A stretch of DNA of 7,549 bases from Actinomycetota bacterium (lineage in GTDB: Bacteria > Actinomycetota > UBA4738), in assembly GCA_005885025.1 (NCBI GenBank), contig VAYC01000149.1, positions 1 through 7,549 of the forward strand, given 5' to 3'. Of the stretch, positions 1 to 7,396 are shown in pieces. Under the pieces are notes generated by a model. That model did no database searches and was not told the origin of the DNA. It was given only the letters and a program-made list of their open reading frames with translations. The stretch's first letter is position 1, and each line of letters opens with the position of its first letter. The translations under genes and the position numbers were made by a program.

Positions 1-744
1 GTCGTCCTCTCGCACGGAGGCCCCACCGCCCATTCGACCCCGGAATTCGTCCTGTCGAACCAGTTCTGGACCAGCCGCGGCTTCGCCGTGGTCGACGTGA
101 ACTACGGCGGCAGCACCGGATACGGCCGTGAATATCGGCGGCGGCTGAACGGGAACTGGGGCGTCGTGGACGCGGCGGACTGTGTGAACGCCGCCAAGTG
201 GCTGGCCGATCGAGGCGAGGTCGACGGACGACGGATGGCCATCCGAGGTGGGAGCGCGGGCGGCTACTTCCGGGGTGGAAGCGCGGGCGGCTACTGCACG
301 CTGTGCGCCCTCACGTTCTTCCCTGGTGTGTTCGGCGCGGGGGCCAGCTATTTCGGGATCGGAGACCTGGAGACCTTCGTGAAGGACACTCACAAGTACG
401 AATCGCGCTACCTGGACACGCTGGTCGGTCCTTACCCGGAGGCGAAGGACGTCTACCGGCAACGCTCGCCGGCGAACTACGCCGACCGGATCGCCTGCCC
501 GGTCATCCTTTTCCAGGGACTCGAGGACCTCGTGGTGCCGCCGACCCAGGCCGAGGAGATGATCCGGGCCCTCGAAGCGAAGGGGCTCCCCTACGCCTAC
601 ATCCCGTTCGAGGGCGAGCAACACGGCTTCCGGAAGGCCGAAACGATCCGGCGGTCGCTCGAGGCGGAGCTGTCCTTCTACGGACGGGTGTTCGGGTTCG
701 AGCCGGCGGACCGGATCGACCCGGTCGAGGTCAAGAACCTCTGA
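1..744 (+). CDS. S9-family (prolyl oligopeptidase-like) serine peptidase, C-terminal part, 5' truncated
   Basis: The frame is open from the first base and ends at TGA 742-744, giving 247 codons that form the C-terminal alpha/beta-hydrolase domain of an S9 peptidase (acylaminoacyl/dipeptidyl peptidase type). Visible motifs: HGGPT at codons 5-9 (oxyanion region), the nucleophile elbow GGSAGGY with Ser at codon 85, the acid Asp at codon 176 in GLEDLVVPP, and the catalytic His at codon 208 in EQHGF. The N-terminal beta-propeller usual in this family would lie off the left edge. An internal GTG at 88 is not the start, because conserved HGGPT lies upstream in frame. One oddity: the segment RGGSAGGY occurs twice in tandem (codons 82-99), giving a second candidate Ser at codon 94. 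It probably cleaves short peptides in the cytosol; the substrate is unknown. It converges on pafA with 24 bases between stops and is not in the proteasome operon. The family call is secure; exact specificity is not visible. Confidence 0.93.
   Translation, partial: VVLSHGGPTAHSTPEFVLSNQFWTSRGFAVVDVNYGGSTGYGREYRRRLNGNWGVVDAADCVNAAKWLADRGEVDGRRMAIRGGSAGGYFRGGSAGGYCTLCALTFFPGVFGAGASYFGIGDLETFVKDTHKYESRYLDTLVGPYPEAKDVYRQRSPANYADRIACPVILFQGLEDLVVPPTQAEEMIRALEAKGLPYAYIPFEGEQHGFRKAETIRRSLEAELSFYGRVFGFEPADRIDPVEVKNL
244..297 (+). repeat. 27-base tandem duplication of the peptidase nucleophile-elbow codons
   Basis: Two adjacent 27-base units, 244-270 and 271-297, encode RGGSAGGYF and RGGSAGGYC. They differ at three bases: the third base of the first codon (cga/cgg), the third base of the third codon (ggg/gga), and the middle base of the last codon (ttc/tgc). 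The duplication keeps the reading frame. Because the copies have diverged, it looks like a real duplication rather than a simple assembly stutter, though an artefact remains possible. Confidence 0.9.
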
Positions 745-769
745 GGCGAGACCACTCGCGCAGCGCCTC
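743..769. terminator. Possible weak bidirectional terminator between converging stop codons
   Basis: Only 24 bases separate the peptidase stop (742-744) from the pafA stop (769-771 on the minus strand). The interval can fold in two competing ways: a 5-bp stem GCGAG/CTCGC (746-750 with 755-759) around an ACCA loop, or a 6-bp stem GAGGCG/CGCCTC (743-748 with 764-769). Neither has a T-tract, so intrinsic termination would be weak and Rho-dependent ending is equally possible. The symmetry is directly visible; the function is inferred. Confidence 0.3.
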
Positions 770-2127
770 TACATGTGGGCGATCAGCTGTTCCACACGCT
801 CGTCGACGGCTCGGAACGGATCCTTGCACAACACCGTCCGCTGGGCCTGGTCGTTCAGCTTGAGATGGACCCAGTCCACCGTGTAGTCGCGCCTTCGCTG
901 CTTTGCGTGGCGGATGAACTCACCCCGCAGCTTGGCTCGAGTCGTCTGAGGCGGCTCCCGCATGGCCTTCTGGATCTGCTTCTCAGGGACGACGCGCTCC
1001 ATCACGCCCCGCCGCTCCAACAGGTAATAGAGCCCCCGGTCCCGGTTCACGTCGTGATAGGCGAGGTCCATCAGCGCGACCTTCGGATGTGACAGCGAGA
1101 TCCCGTGCTTGGAACGGTATCGCTCGATCAGCAAGTACTTGGCCACCCAGTCGACCTTGTCGGACAGGCGATCCGGGTGACCGGCCCGGAGGGCCTCCAG
1201 CGCCCGTCCCCACTCCTCGAGGATGCGCGTAGCGGTGCTGTCGGCGCCCCTTCGTTCCAGGAAACGGGACACGCGTTCGAAGTAGTCGGTCTGGATGTCG
1301 ATGGCCGACAACTCGCGGCCGGTGGCCAGCCGGACCTTCCGTTTGCAGGTGATGTCGTGGGAGATCTCCCGGATGGCTCGGATGGGGTTCTCCAGGGTGA
1401 GGTCGCGCATGACGGTGTTCTCCTCGACCATCCGGACCACGAGGTCCGTCACCCCGACCTTCAAGAGCGAGGTGAACTCGCTCATGTTGGAGTCGCCCAC
1501 GATGACGTGCAGGCGCCGGAACCGCTCAGCGTCGGCGTGAGGCTCGTCGCGCGTGTTGATGATGGGCCGCGACCGAGTGGTAGCCGAGGAGACGCCCTCC
1601 CAGATGTGCTCGGCCCGCTGGGAGAGGCAGAACTGCGCCCCGCGCGGGCCGTGGAGAACCTTCCCGGCTCCGCAATAGATCTGGCGTGTCACGAAGAACG
1701 GGATGAGGACGTCGGCGATCCTGGCGAACTCGCCTTGCCTCGCCACGAGGTAGTTCTCGTGGCAACCATAGGAGTTCCCCGCGGAGTCGGTGTTGTTCTT
1801 GAAGAGGTAGACGTCCCCCGAGATGCCCTCCTCGTGCAGGCGAACCTCGGCCGCCGACAGCAATGCTTCCAGGATGCGCTCTCCCGCCTTGTCGTGGCCG
1901 ATCAGGTCCAGGACGCTGTCGCACTCGGGGGTGGCGTATTCGGGGTGAGAGCCCACGTCGAGATACAGGCGCGCGCCGTTCTCCAGGAACACGTTCGATG
2001 ACCGTCCCCAGTGGACCACCCGCCGGAAGAGGTATCTGGCCACCTCGTCGGGGGAGAGCCGGCGCTGGCCGCGGAACGTGCAGGTGACGCCGTACTCGTT
2101 CTCGAGGCCGAAGATCCGACGTTCCAC
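769..2127 (-). CDS. pafA: Pup--protein ligase PafA (proteasome accessory factor A)
   Basis: PafA uses ATP to phosphorylate the C-terminal glutamate of Pup and forms an isopeptide bond to lysines of target proteins. The 452 residues match the length of M. tuberculosis PafA and are colinear with it as I recall that sequence. Visible landmarks: GLENEYG near the N-terminus with metal-binding Glu9, [11 protein letters not shown] with catalytic Asp57, [36 protein letters not shown], the nucleotide-site region [14 protein letters not shown], and the conserved end [27 protein letters not shown]. The PafA-type fold lacks the loop insertion seen in Dop. The start is GTG at 2127, chosen because [18 protein letters not shown] aligns with the start of known PafA; the frame is open upstream to a TGA at 2185-2187, but that stretch (ending in ...YTPF) has no homology. 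No Shine-Dalgarno sequence precedes the GTG; see the -10-like box six bases upstream. It is the last gene of the locus and the out-of-frame tail of prcA overlaps it. Confidence 0.97.
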   Translation of the reverse strand: MERRIFGLENEYGVTCTFRGQRRLSPDEVARYLFRRVVHWGRSSNVFLENGARLYLDVGSHPEYATPECDSVLDLIGHDKAGERILEALLSAAEVRLHEEGISGDVYLFKNNTDSAGNSYGCHENYLVARQGEFARIADVLIPFFVTRQIYCGAGKVLHGPRGAQFCLSQRAEHIWEGVSSATTRSRPIINTRDEPHADAERFRRLHVIVGDSNMSEFTSLLKVGVTDLVVRMVEENTVMRDLTLENPIRAIREISHDITCKRKVRLATGRELSAIDIQTDYFERVSRFLERRGADSTATRILEEWGRALEALRAGHPDRLSDKVDWVAKYLLIERYRSKHGISLSHPKVALMDLAYHDVNRDRGLYYLLERRGVMERVVPEKQIQKAMREPPQTTRAKLRGEFIRHAKQRRRDYTVDWVHLKLNDQAQRTVLCKDPFRAVDERVEQLIAHM

Positions 2128-2133
2128 GAATGG

Positions 2134-2139
2134 AGTGTA
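2134..2139 (-). promoter_or_regulatory. Candidate -10 box for a leaderless pafA transcript
   Basis: On the minus strand the sequence reads TACACT, CCATTC, then the pafA GTG. TACACT fits the actinobacterial TANNNT -10 pattern. Its last base lies exactly six bases before the GTG, so transcription could begin at the start codon itself. There is no purine-rich ribosome binding site before this GTG, which fits a leaderless mRNA. No convincing -35 element is visible. A TANNNT match is common by chance, so this rests mainly on spacing and the missing ribosome binding site. Confidence 0.35.
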
Positions 2140-2184
2140 CGGCCCGGAAGACTCTGCCGGGATCGGTACCGGTGGGCATATACA

Positions 2185-2860
2185 TCAACTGCCCCGTACC
2201 ATGAGCCTGTGGACGGAGTGAACGAGCGGGTCGCCCGCGCGTTCGGTCGAGTACCGCAGCCTCCACGTTGATGGCCTCGACGGGCCGCTCCTCCACCTCG
2301 GACAGCGCCCTCACGGCGATCTGAACCGCCTCTTCCAGAGACAGTCCATCCCGGTAGGCCTCTCGGACCCGGGTCGACAATGCGTCCGACTGGCCGCCCA
2401 TCGCCACGCAACCCTGCTCGTCGGTCACACTGCCGTCGAACAAGATGTGGAACAGCCCGTTCTCCTCCGGCCGGTCGCCGACCTGGCCGACCAAGATTTC
2501 CACCTCGTACGGCTTCATCTGCTGGGTGAAGATCGTGGAGAGCGCCTGCGCGTACGCGTTCGCGATGGTCTTGGCGGTGACGTCCTCACGCCCATAGGCG
2601 TATCCGCGAAGGTCGGCCAGGCGTACCCCGGCGATCCTGAGGTCTTCGAACTCGCTGTATCTGCCCACCCCGGCGAAGGCGATCCGGTCGTAGATCTCCG
2701 AGATCTTGTGCAGCGTCGCGCTGGGGTTCTCCGCCAGGAACAGGATGCCGTCCTGGTACTCCACGGCCACGACCGACCGGCCGCGGGAGATGCCCTTGCG
2801 CGCGTACTCCGAACGATCCTTGGTGAGCTGCTCCGGAGGGACGTACGGCTGGAACGACAT
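2185..2860 (-). CDS. prcA: 20S proteasome alpha subunit PrcA; 3' end uncertain (probable frameshift)
   Basis: PrcA forms the outer rings of the 20S core, gates substrate entry and offers the pockets in which the ARC tail docks. The start ATG (2860-2858) overlaps the prcB stop as TGATG, with GAGGG just upstream. Residues 1-210 match family Prc[13 protein letters not shown], the alpha-type segment ERSELARKG-like DRSEYARKGISRGRSVVAV, AENPSATLHKISEIYDRIAF, RGYAYGREDVT, IFTQQMKPYEVEILV, and AAVLDRTRGR, which corresponds to the conserved end of the last strand. After R210 (codon at 2233-2231) homology stops. The same frame stays open for 234 more codons to TGA at 1528-1526, which would make 444 residues against about 250 expected and overlap pafA by 602 bases. 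A one-base shift near 2230 would instead give a TGA at 2187-2185 and about 224 residues; I use that end as the best estimate. Identity is certain, the C-terminus is not. Confidence 0.85.
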
Positions 2861-3777
2861 CAGTCCCTCGCCTTGCCGTCTCCGCGCCTCACGGGGCGTT
2901 CGCGAGCCTGGCCGCCGCTCTTGGGCCGAACGGCCTCCTGTGTCTCCTGCAGGACCGATTCGAACGCTGCGCGCAGCTCGTCGTCCGGCACGGCCACCAC
3001 GCCCTCCACCGTGATCGTCTTGACTGTGGGGAAGATCCCGCGCAGCGGGTTGGGGCCGCCGGTGGCCACATCCTCCTGGGAGGCGTCGTACAGGGCTTCC
3101 ACCGCGGCCCGCACCGCCCCGGAGCGATCCATCCCCGACCGGAACCTTTTCTTCAAGGTGCTGCGAGCGGACAGCGCCCCCGAGCCCGTGGCGTGGAAGT
3201 CGGTCTCCTCCCACCGGCCGCCCGTCGCGTCGTATCGAAACAGGCGCCCTTCCCTCCTGCGTTCGTCGAAGCCGGCGAACAATGGGACCACCACCAGGCC
3301 CTGGAGGGCCATGGGGAAGTTCTGGCGGATCATCTGGGCCAGACGGTTGGCCTTCCCTTCCACGGACAGCCGGTCGCCCTCCACCTTCTCGTAGTGCTCG
3401 AGCTCGGTCTGGAAGAGGCGAACGATCTCGGTGGCCTGTCCTGCCGCCCCCGCGATTGCCACCGCCGAGGTCTCGTCGGCCGGGAACACCTTGTCGATCC
3501 GTTCGTCGGCGATGGTGAACCCCTCGACGGCCCGCCGGTCCCCCGCCATCACCACGCCATCGGCGAATTTCAGCGCCAGGATGGTGGTCCCGTGGGCGAT
3601 CTGGTGGGGCTGAACCGCCGGGTCCTTCTGGCCGGCCGAAGAAGGCCACGGCTCGCGGCCGGAGCTCGCGGCTCGCAGCAGGTCGGCGAAGCTGGGGTTC
3701 GATCCGAGCGGGAAGGCAGGCCCGAAGAGCCCGGGCATGCTGGACCGGTCCGGAAGTCCCCGGGTCGGGTCGGTCAC
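2860..3777 (-). CDS. prcB: 20S proteasome beta subunit PrcB precursor
   Basis: PrcB is the N-terminal-nucleophile hydrolase of the 20S core. The 305-residue precursor has a 63-residue propeptide ending in HG, then Thr64 of [20 protein letters not shown]. Cleavage before Thr64 would expose the catalytic Thr1 of a 242-residue mature subunit. In mature numbering the supporting residues fall where expected: Asp17 (AGDRR) and Lys33 (ERIDKVF). [23 protein letters not shown] and [19 protein letters not shown] follow as in the family. The GTG start at 3777 overlaps the pup stop in the tetranucleotide GTGA, with AGAAGG seven bases upstream inside pup, so translation is probably coupled to pup. The stop TGA (2862-2860) shares its last base with the prcA ATG, consistent with balanced alpha and beta synthesis. 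The propeptide, rich in Pro, Gly and Ser, is slightly longer than the 57 residues I recall for M. tuberculosis and does not resemble it. The charged tail is variable in the family. Confidence 0.97.
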   Translation of the reverse strand: MTDPTRGLPDRSSMPGLFGPAFPLGSNPSFADLLRAASSGREPWPSSAGQKDPAVQPHQIAHGTTILALKFADGVVMAGDRRAVEGFTIADERIDKVFPADETSAVAIAGAAGQATEIVRLFQTELEHYEKVEGDRLSVEGKANRLAQMIRQNFPMALQGLVVVPLFAGFDERRREGRLFRYDATGGRWEETDFHATGSGALSARSTLKKRFRSGMDRSGAVRAAVEALYDASQEDVATGGPNPLRGIFPTVKTITVEGVVAVPDDELRAAFESVLQETQEAVRPKSGGQARERPVRRGDGKARD

Positions 3778-3965
3778 TCCCCGCCCTTCTGGACGTAGGA
3801 CTTCACGAACTCCTCGGCGTTTTCCTCGAGGACCGAGTCGATCTCGTCGAGGATGTCATCCATCTCCTCCTTGAGCTTCTCGACCTTCTCGGTGGCCTCG
3901 GCCTGTCCGGCCTCACCCGAGTCGCCTCCGCCCTTTCGCTGGGTTCGCTTCTGCTCCTGCGGCAA
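3774..3965 (-). CDS. pup: Prokaryotic ubiquitin-like protein Pup, GGE-ending
   Basis: Pup is a small, largely disordered tag attached through its C-terminal glutamate to lysines of proteins bound for the proteasome. The 63 residues show the family pattern: MPQEQ start, a Gly-rich, charged N-terminal half, then the ARC-binding helix region [21 protein letters not shown] and the end YVQKGGE. The encoded last residue is Glu, so the mature, ligase-ready form is made directly and Dop deamidation is not needed, unlike GGQ-type Pups. The start is TTG at 3965, chosen because MPQEQ aligns with MAQEQ of M. tuberculosis and because GAGGGAG (3980-3974) lies eight bases upstream; the nearby GTG at 3972 is out of frame. 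The stop overlaps the prcB start by GTGA. The 81-base gap from dop holds promoter-like and fold-back sequence, so pup may start its own transcript with prcB and prcA. Confidence 0.97.
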   Translation of the reverse strand: MPQEQKRTQRKGGGDSGEAGQAEATEKVEKLKEEMDDILDEIDSVLEENAEEFVKSYVQKGGE

Positions 3966-3971
3966 TGCTCA

Positions 3972-4038
3972 CGCTCCCTCGGATCGATGGATGGACGGCC
4001 ATCATTCTAGGCGGGCCGTGGGGCCGCGCCGAGGAGCG
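3972..4038 (-). promoter_or_regulatory. Long-range inverted repeat whose 3' arm contains the pup ribosome binding site
   Basis: On the minus strand CGCTCCTCGG (4038-4029) can pair with CCGAGGGAGCG (3982-3972), ten pairs with one bulged G, across a 46-base loop. The 3' arm contains the pup Shine-Dalgarno GAGGGAG. A transcript reading through from dop would carry both arms and could hide the ribosome binding site. A transcript starting just after the -10-like box at 4009-4004 would lack the 5' arm and leave it free. The complementarity is directly visible; the switching role is a hypothesis. Confidence 0.35.
4004..4009 (-). promoter_or_regulatory. Candidate -10 box for pup-prcB-prcA, inside an inverted repeat
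   Basis: TAGAAT on the minus strand differs from the TATAAT consensus at one base and lies 38 bases before the pup start, so a start point near 3997 would leave a leader of about 32 bases containing the ribosome binding site. It is flanked by a 6-bp inverted repeat, ACGGCC (minus strand 4019-4014) and GGCCGT (4000-3995), with a 13-base spacer, a possible operator. No good -35 hexamer is visible 16-18 bases upstream, which is common for actinobacterial promoters. Confidence 0.4.
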
Positions 4039-4046
4039 AGCTGGGG

Positions 4047-5531
4047 TTACCGCTGGAGGGCCTCGACGAGGTCGCCGGCCGTCGGTGAGCCTTCCAGCAG
4101 CCCTTCCACGTGCTCCCGGGTCCCCTTGAGCGGCTCGCGGGTGGGGACCCGCTGGAGGGCCGTCGCCCCCGTGTCGAAGATCAGCGAGTCCCAGGACGCC
4201 GCGGCGATCGACTGCGGATACCTCTGGATGCACCGGCCTCGGAAGTACGCCCGTGTGTCTTCGGGCGGTTCGGCGATGGCCCGGTCCACTTCGGCATCCG
4301 CCACCAGCCGCTCGACGTTCCCCCCGTCCACCAGCCGGTAGTACAGCCCCCGTTCCCGGCGCACGTCGTGATACTGGAGGTCGATCATGGCGAGCTTCGG
4401 GCTGCGCCAGTCGAGATTGTCTCTGGCCCGGTAGGCCTCGAGCATCCGGTACTTCGCAACCCAGTCCAGCTCGCGGTGCAGCGAGAGTGGGTCGTCCTCG
4501 ATGCCCGACAGGATCATCTCCCACCACTGGAGGACTTCGCCGTTCTCCGCGGAGGGCTCCACTTCCTTGACGAACTTTTTGGCTAGATCCAGATACTCCC
4601 ATTGGAGCTCGAGGGCCCGGATCCGGCGGCCGTCCCGCAGGCGAACCGTGCGCCTGCAGGAGACGTCCCACGACACTTCGTGAAGAGCTGGCACGGGAGC
4701 CTCTAGCGAGAGCTCGGGGAGGAACTCGTCCTCAACCAACTTGAGGATCAGCGCCGTGGTTCCCACCTTCAGGAACGTGGCGACCTCGCACATGTTGGCG
4801 TCACCGACGATCACGTGGAGGCGTCGATACTTCTCGGGGTCGGCGTGGGGTTCGTCCCGGGTGTTGATGATGGGCCGCTTCAGCGTGGTCTCCAGCCCGA
4901 CTTCGGCCTCGAAGAAATCGGTTCGTTGTGAGAGCTGGTAGTGGACGTGTCGGCCCTCGTCGCGAGGGCTCTCCGACCCCACCTTTCCGGCTCCCGTGAA
5001 GATCTGCCGGGTCACCAGGAACGGGGTCAGATCGTGCACGATCCTCGAGAAGGGCGTCCGCCGGTCGACCAGGTAGTTCTCATGACAGCCGTAGGAGTTG
5101 CCCTTGCCATCCGTGTTGTTCTTGTAGATGGCCAGTCTCTGGCCCGGGGGCAACAGGCCGCGAACGGCCTCCAGGGACCGCTCCAGGATCCGCTCCCCCG
5201 CCTTGTCGTGGATGACCAGGCCGCGGGGGGACGCGCACTCCGGCGTGGAGTACTCCGGGTGGGCGTGGTCGACGTAGTAGCGGGCGCCATTGGGAAGGAT
5301 GACGTTGGCCAGGCCGAGATCCTCTTCGACGGGCTGGCGCTCCTGCACGGGCTCGAACCCCCGGGCGTCCCGGAGCGGTGACTCCTGTTCGTAGTCCCAC
5401 CGGATGCGCCGGAGCGTCCCGGCGTAGGAGTTGATCAGGAGTGATGAGGACAGGACCGGATTGAAGTCGCCCATGCCGGGCCCCGAGATGCCGTACTCGG
5501 TCTCGATGCCCATGACCTTGGCGATGGCCAC
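4047..5531 (-). CDS. dop: Pup depupylase/deamidase Dop
   Basis: Dop removes Pup from tagged proteins and, where Pup ends in Gln, deamidates it. It is a paralogue of PafA, but this protein is Dop-type: residues 41-60 (RRIRWDYEQESPLRDARGFE) are the Dop-specific loop, absent from PafA. Other landmarks are MGIETEYG with Glu10 and Glu12 near the metal site, ARYYVDHAHPEYSTPE with catalytic Asp88, [53 protein letters not shown] and the C-terminal AAASWDSLIFDTG. The 494 residues are close to the roughly 500 usual in the family. The GTG start at 5531 is preceded by GGAGGG (5546-5541) at nine bases; an in-frame ATG at codon 7 (MGIETEYG) is a less likely alternative with no ribosome binding site of its own. 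Because this Pup already ends in Glu, the needed activity here should be depupylation. A 63-base gap with a palindrome separates it from arc. Confidence 0.97.
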   Translation of the reverse strand: MAIAKVMGIETEYGISGPGMGDFNPVLSSSLLINSYAGTLRRIRWDYEQESPLRDARGFEPVQERQPVEEDLGLANVILPNGARYYVDHAHPEYSTPECASPRGLVIHDKAGERILERSLEAVRGLLPPGQRLAIYKNNTDGKGNSYGCHENYLVDRRTPFSRIVHDLTPFLVTRQIFTGAGKVGSESPRDEGRHVHYQLSQRTDFFEAEVGLETTLKRPIINTRDEPHADPEKYRRLHVIVGDANMCEVATFLKVGTTALILKLVEDEFLPELSLEAPVPALHEVSWDVSCRRTVRLRDGRRIRALELQWEYLDLAKKFVKEVEPSAENGEVLQWWEMILSGIEDDPLSLHRELDWVAKYRMLEAYRARDNLDWRSPKLAMIDLQYHDVRRERGLYYRLVDGGNVERLVADAEVDRAIAEPPEDTRAYFRGRCIQRYPQSIAAASWDSLIFDTGATALQRVPTREPLKGTREHVEGLLEGSPTAGDLVEALQR

Positions 5532-5574
5532 CTGCGCACGCCCTCCGCTGTGCGACGCCGGCTTGCTTCGAGGA

Positions 5575-5593
5575 CTGTACCCGGCGGGTACAG
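5575..5593. promoter_or_regulatory. 19-base perfect palindrome / stem-loop between arc and dop
   Basis: CTGTACCCG (5575-5583) and CGGGTACAG (5585-5593) are exact reverse complements around one central G. In the arc mRNA this begins two bases after the stop codon and can form an 8-bp stem with a three-base loop. No U-tract follows, so it is not a standard intrinsic terminator. It could be a dimeric regulator operator for dop, an mRNA 3'-end stabiliser or processing site, or a partial attenuator. The symmetry is certain; the role is unknown. Confidence 0.6.
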
Positions 5594-5594
5594 G

Positions 5595-7352
5595 CTACAG
5601 GTACTGGCCGGCGGTGACCCGCTCTACCTGCCGGCCCTCGCCGTGAGTATCGCCCAGGAGGGTGCGGACGTAGACGATCCGCTCCCCCTTCTTCCCTGAG
5701 ATCCTCGCCCAGTCGTCGGGGTTGGTGGTATTCGGGAGGTCCTCGTTCTCCTTGAACTCGTCGCGGATGGCTGCCAGGAGGTCCTCCAGCTTGAGACCTT
5801 TCTCCCCCTGCGACAGGAATCGCTTGATGGCGACCTTCTTGGCCCGACGGACGATGTTCTCGATCATCGCTCCCGAGTTGAAGTCCTTGAAGTACAGGAC
5901 TTCCTTGTCACCGGACTGGTAGGTGACCTCCAGGAACCGGTTCTCCTCGCTGGTGGAGTACATCCGGTCCACGGTGGCCTCGATCATCCGGCGGATCGAT
6001 CGTTCGCGGTCCCCACCCGCGCCCTCGATCTCCGACCCGTGCAGGGGCACGTCCGCCGTCAGGTACTTCGACAGGATCTCCCGAGCGGCGTCGCCGTCGG
6101 GCCGTTCGATCTTGATCTTCACGTCGAGCCGGCCCGGCCGCAGGATCGCCGGGTCGATCATGTCCTCTCGGTTGGAGGCCCCGATGACGATGACGTTCTT
6201 CAAGCCCTCCACGCCGTCGATCTCGGAGAGCAGCTGAGGGACGATGGTGTTCTCGACGTCGGAGGAGATCCCGCTGCCCCGGGTTCGAAACAGCGAGTCC
6301 ATCTCGTCGAAGAACACGATCACCGGGAAGCCCTCGGCCGACTTCTCCTTCGCCCGCTGGAAGATCAGCCTGATCTGCCGCTCGGTCTCGCCTACATACT
6401 TGTTGAGGAGCTCGGGGCCCTTGATGTTCAGGAAATATGAGTGGGGGTCCGTGCGGCCGGTCTTCTCCGCCATCTGCTGGGCCAGCGAGTTGGCCACGGC
6501 CTTGGCGATCAGCGTCTTGCCGCAGCCCGGCGGCCCGTACAGCAGTACCCCCTTGGGGGGCGGGAGCTGGTGCTCAGCGAAGAGCTCCGCGTAGAGGAAC
6601 GGGAGCTCGACCGCGTCACGGATGTCCTCGATCTGCTTCCCCAGCCCGCCGATCTCTTCGTACGTGACGTCGGGGATCTCCTCGAGGATGACCTCCTCGA
6701 CCTCTTCCTTCGGCAGTGCCTCCAAGGCGTGCCCCGACCGTGGGTCGTACAGGACGGGGTCCCCGGCCCGAAGACGGCCGCGGACCTCGGCGGACAGGAC
6801 GGCGACCATCTGGTCGTCCCCTCGGCCGATCAGAACGGCTCGGTCGTCGCCCAGCAACTGCTTGACGATGGTGACCTCACCGACCACGTCTTGGTCGAGC
6901 ACGTCGACCACGTTGAGGGCCTCGTTCAGGATGACCTCGACGCCCTTCTTGAATCGATCCCGATCGATCTCGGGATCCACGTTGACCCGCATCTTCCGGC
7001 CGCCGGTGAACACGTCGACCGATCCGTCCTCGTTCTCTGTGAGATACACGCCGAAGGTGGCTGGAGGCCTGGCGAGCTTCTCCACTTCTTCCTTCAGCGC
7101 GGAGATCTTCTCGCGCTCGGCCCGCAGGACCTCGACCAGCTTCTCGTTCTGGGAGACGGCTCGGGCGAGGTCACCGCGCGATTGGAGCAGTTGCTCCTCG
7201 AGGACCTTGACCTGGCGGGGAGAGTTGGTGAGGCGACGCCGGAGCAGAGCCGTCTCGTCCTCCAGGAACTTGATCTGTGTCTGGAGATGGTGGATCTCTT
7301 TCTCGTAGCGCTCCAGCTCTTCCTGTGGATCGGGCGATCGCTGCTGCGGCAT
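5595..7352 (-). CDS. arc: Proteasome-associated AAA+ ATPase ARC (Mpa)
   Basis: ARC/Mpa forms a hexameric ring that captures pupylated proteins, unfolds them with ATP and feeds them into the 20S core. The 585 residues show all family parts in order: an N-terminal coiled coil (about 11-93, heptads of Leu, Glu and Lys) that binds Pup, a tandem OB region (about 98-215), then the AAA module with Walker A GPPGCGKT (273-280), pore loop KYVG (318-321), Walker [11 protein letters not shown] (344-352), sensor-1 Asn394 in GASNR, and arginine fingers in LRPGRLD (Arg405, Arg408). The last residues are AGQYL: the penultimate Tyr is the family's motif for docking on PrcA pockets and opening the gate, so it should be competent to work with the core encoded downstream. 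The ATG start at 7352 is preceded by the purine run AGGAAGGAAGG ending 11 bases upstream. It follows a trmI-like gene and precedes dop, the usual actinobacterial arrangement. Confidence 0.98.
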   Translation of the reverse strand: MPQQRSPDPQEELERYEKEIHHLQTQIKFLEDETALLRRRLTNSPRQVKVLEEQLLQSRGDLARAVSQNEKLVEVLRAEREKISALKEEVEKLARPPATFGVYLTENEDGSVDVFTGGRKMRVNVDPEIDRDRFKKGVEVILNEALNVVDVLDQDVVGEVTIVKQLLGDDRAVLIGRGDDQMVAVLSAEVRGRLRAGDPVLYDPRSGHALEALPKEEVEEVILEEIPDVTYEEIGGLGKQIEDIRDAVELPFLYAELFAEHQLPPPKGVLLYGPPGCGKTLIAKAVANSLAQQMAEKTGRTDPHSYFLNIKGPELLNKYVGETERQIRLIFQRAKEKSAEGFPVIVFFDEMDSLFRTRGSGISSDVENTIVPQLLSEIDGVEGLKNVIVIGASNREDMIDPAILRPGRLDVKIKIERPDGDAAREILSKYLTADVPLHGSEIEGAGGDRERSIRRMIEATVDRMYSTSEENRFLEVTYQSGDKEVLYFKDFNSGAMIENIVRRAKKVAIKRFLSQGEKGLKLEDLLAAIRDEFKENEDLPNTTNPDDWARISGKKGERIVYVRTLLGDTHGEGRQVERVTAGQYL

Positions 7353-7396
7353 CGGGGGTCTTACCTTCCTTCCTCTGGCGGGGCAGGTCCTTTCCC

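Noticed and set aside
1105..2001. 298-codon open frame on the plus strand opposite pafA
   Set aside because: Mirror of the PafA coding frame, with no recognisable motifs and no ribosome binding site of note.
2164..2171. CGGTACCG palindrome upstream of pafA as an operator related to the arc-dop palindrome
   Set aside because: Only eight bases, common by chance in this composition; it shares little beyond GTAC with the 19-base palindrome.
2178..2183. TATATG on the minus strand in the prcA-pafA interval as a promoter
   Set aside because: No -35 partner, and it lies about 50 bases before a GTG that has no ribosome binding site; the TACACT box fits the spacing better.
1902..2411. A 169-codon minus-strand frame spanning the prcA-pafA junction as a separate gene
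   Set aside because: Its first part is shifted reading of prcA and its last part shifted reading of pafA; it is useful only as one possible frame for the prcA tail.
2447..3394. 315-codon open frame on the plus strand opposite prcA and prcB
   Set aside because: It crosses two conserved minus-strand genes and contains no domain signature; a compositional artefact.
3913..4671. 252-codon minus-strand frame overlapping the end of dop and the pup leader
   Set aside because: Same strand but out of frame with dop, rich in Arg, Gly and Pro as expected for shifted reading of GC-rich coding DNA; no conserved motif.
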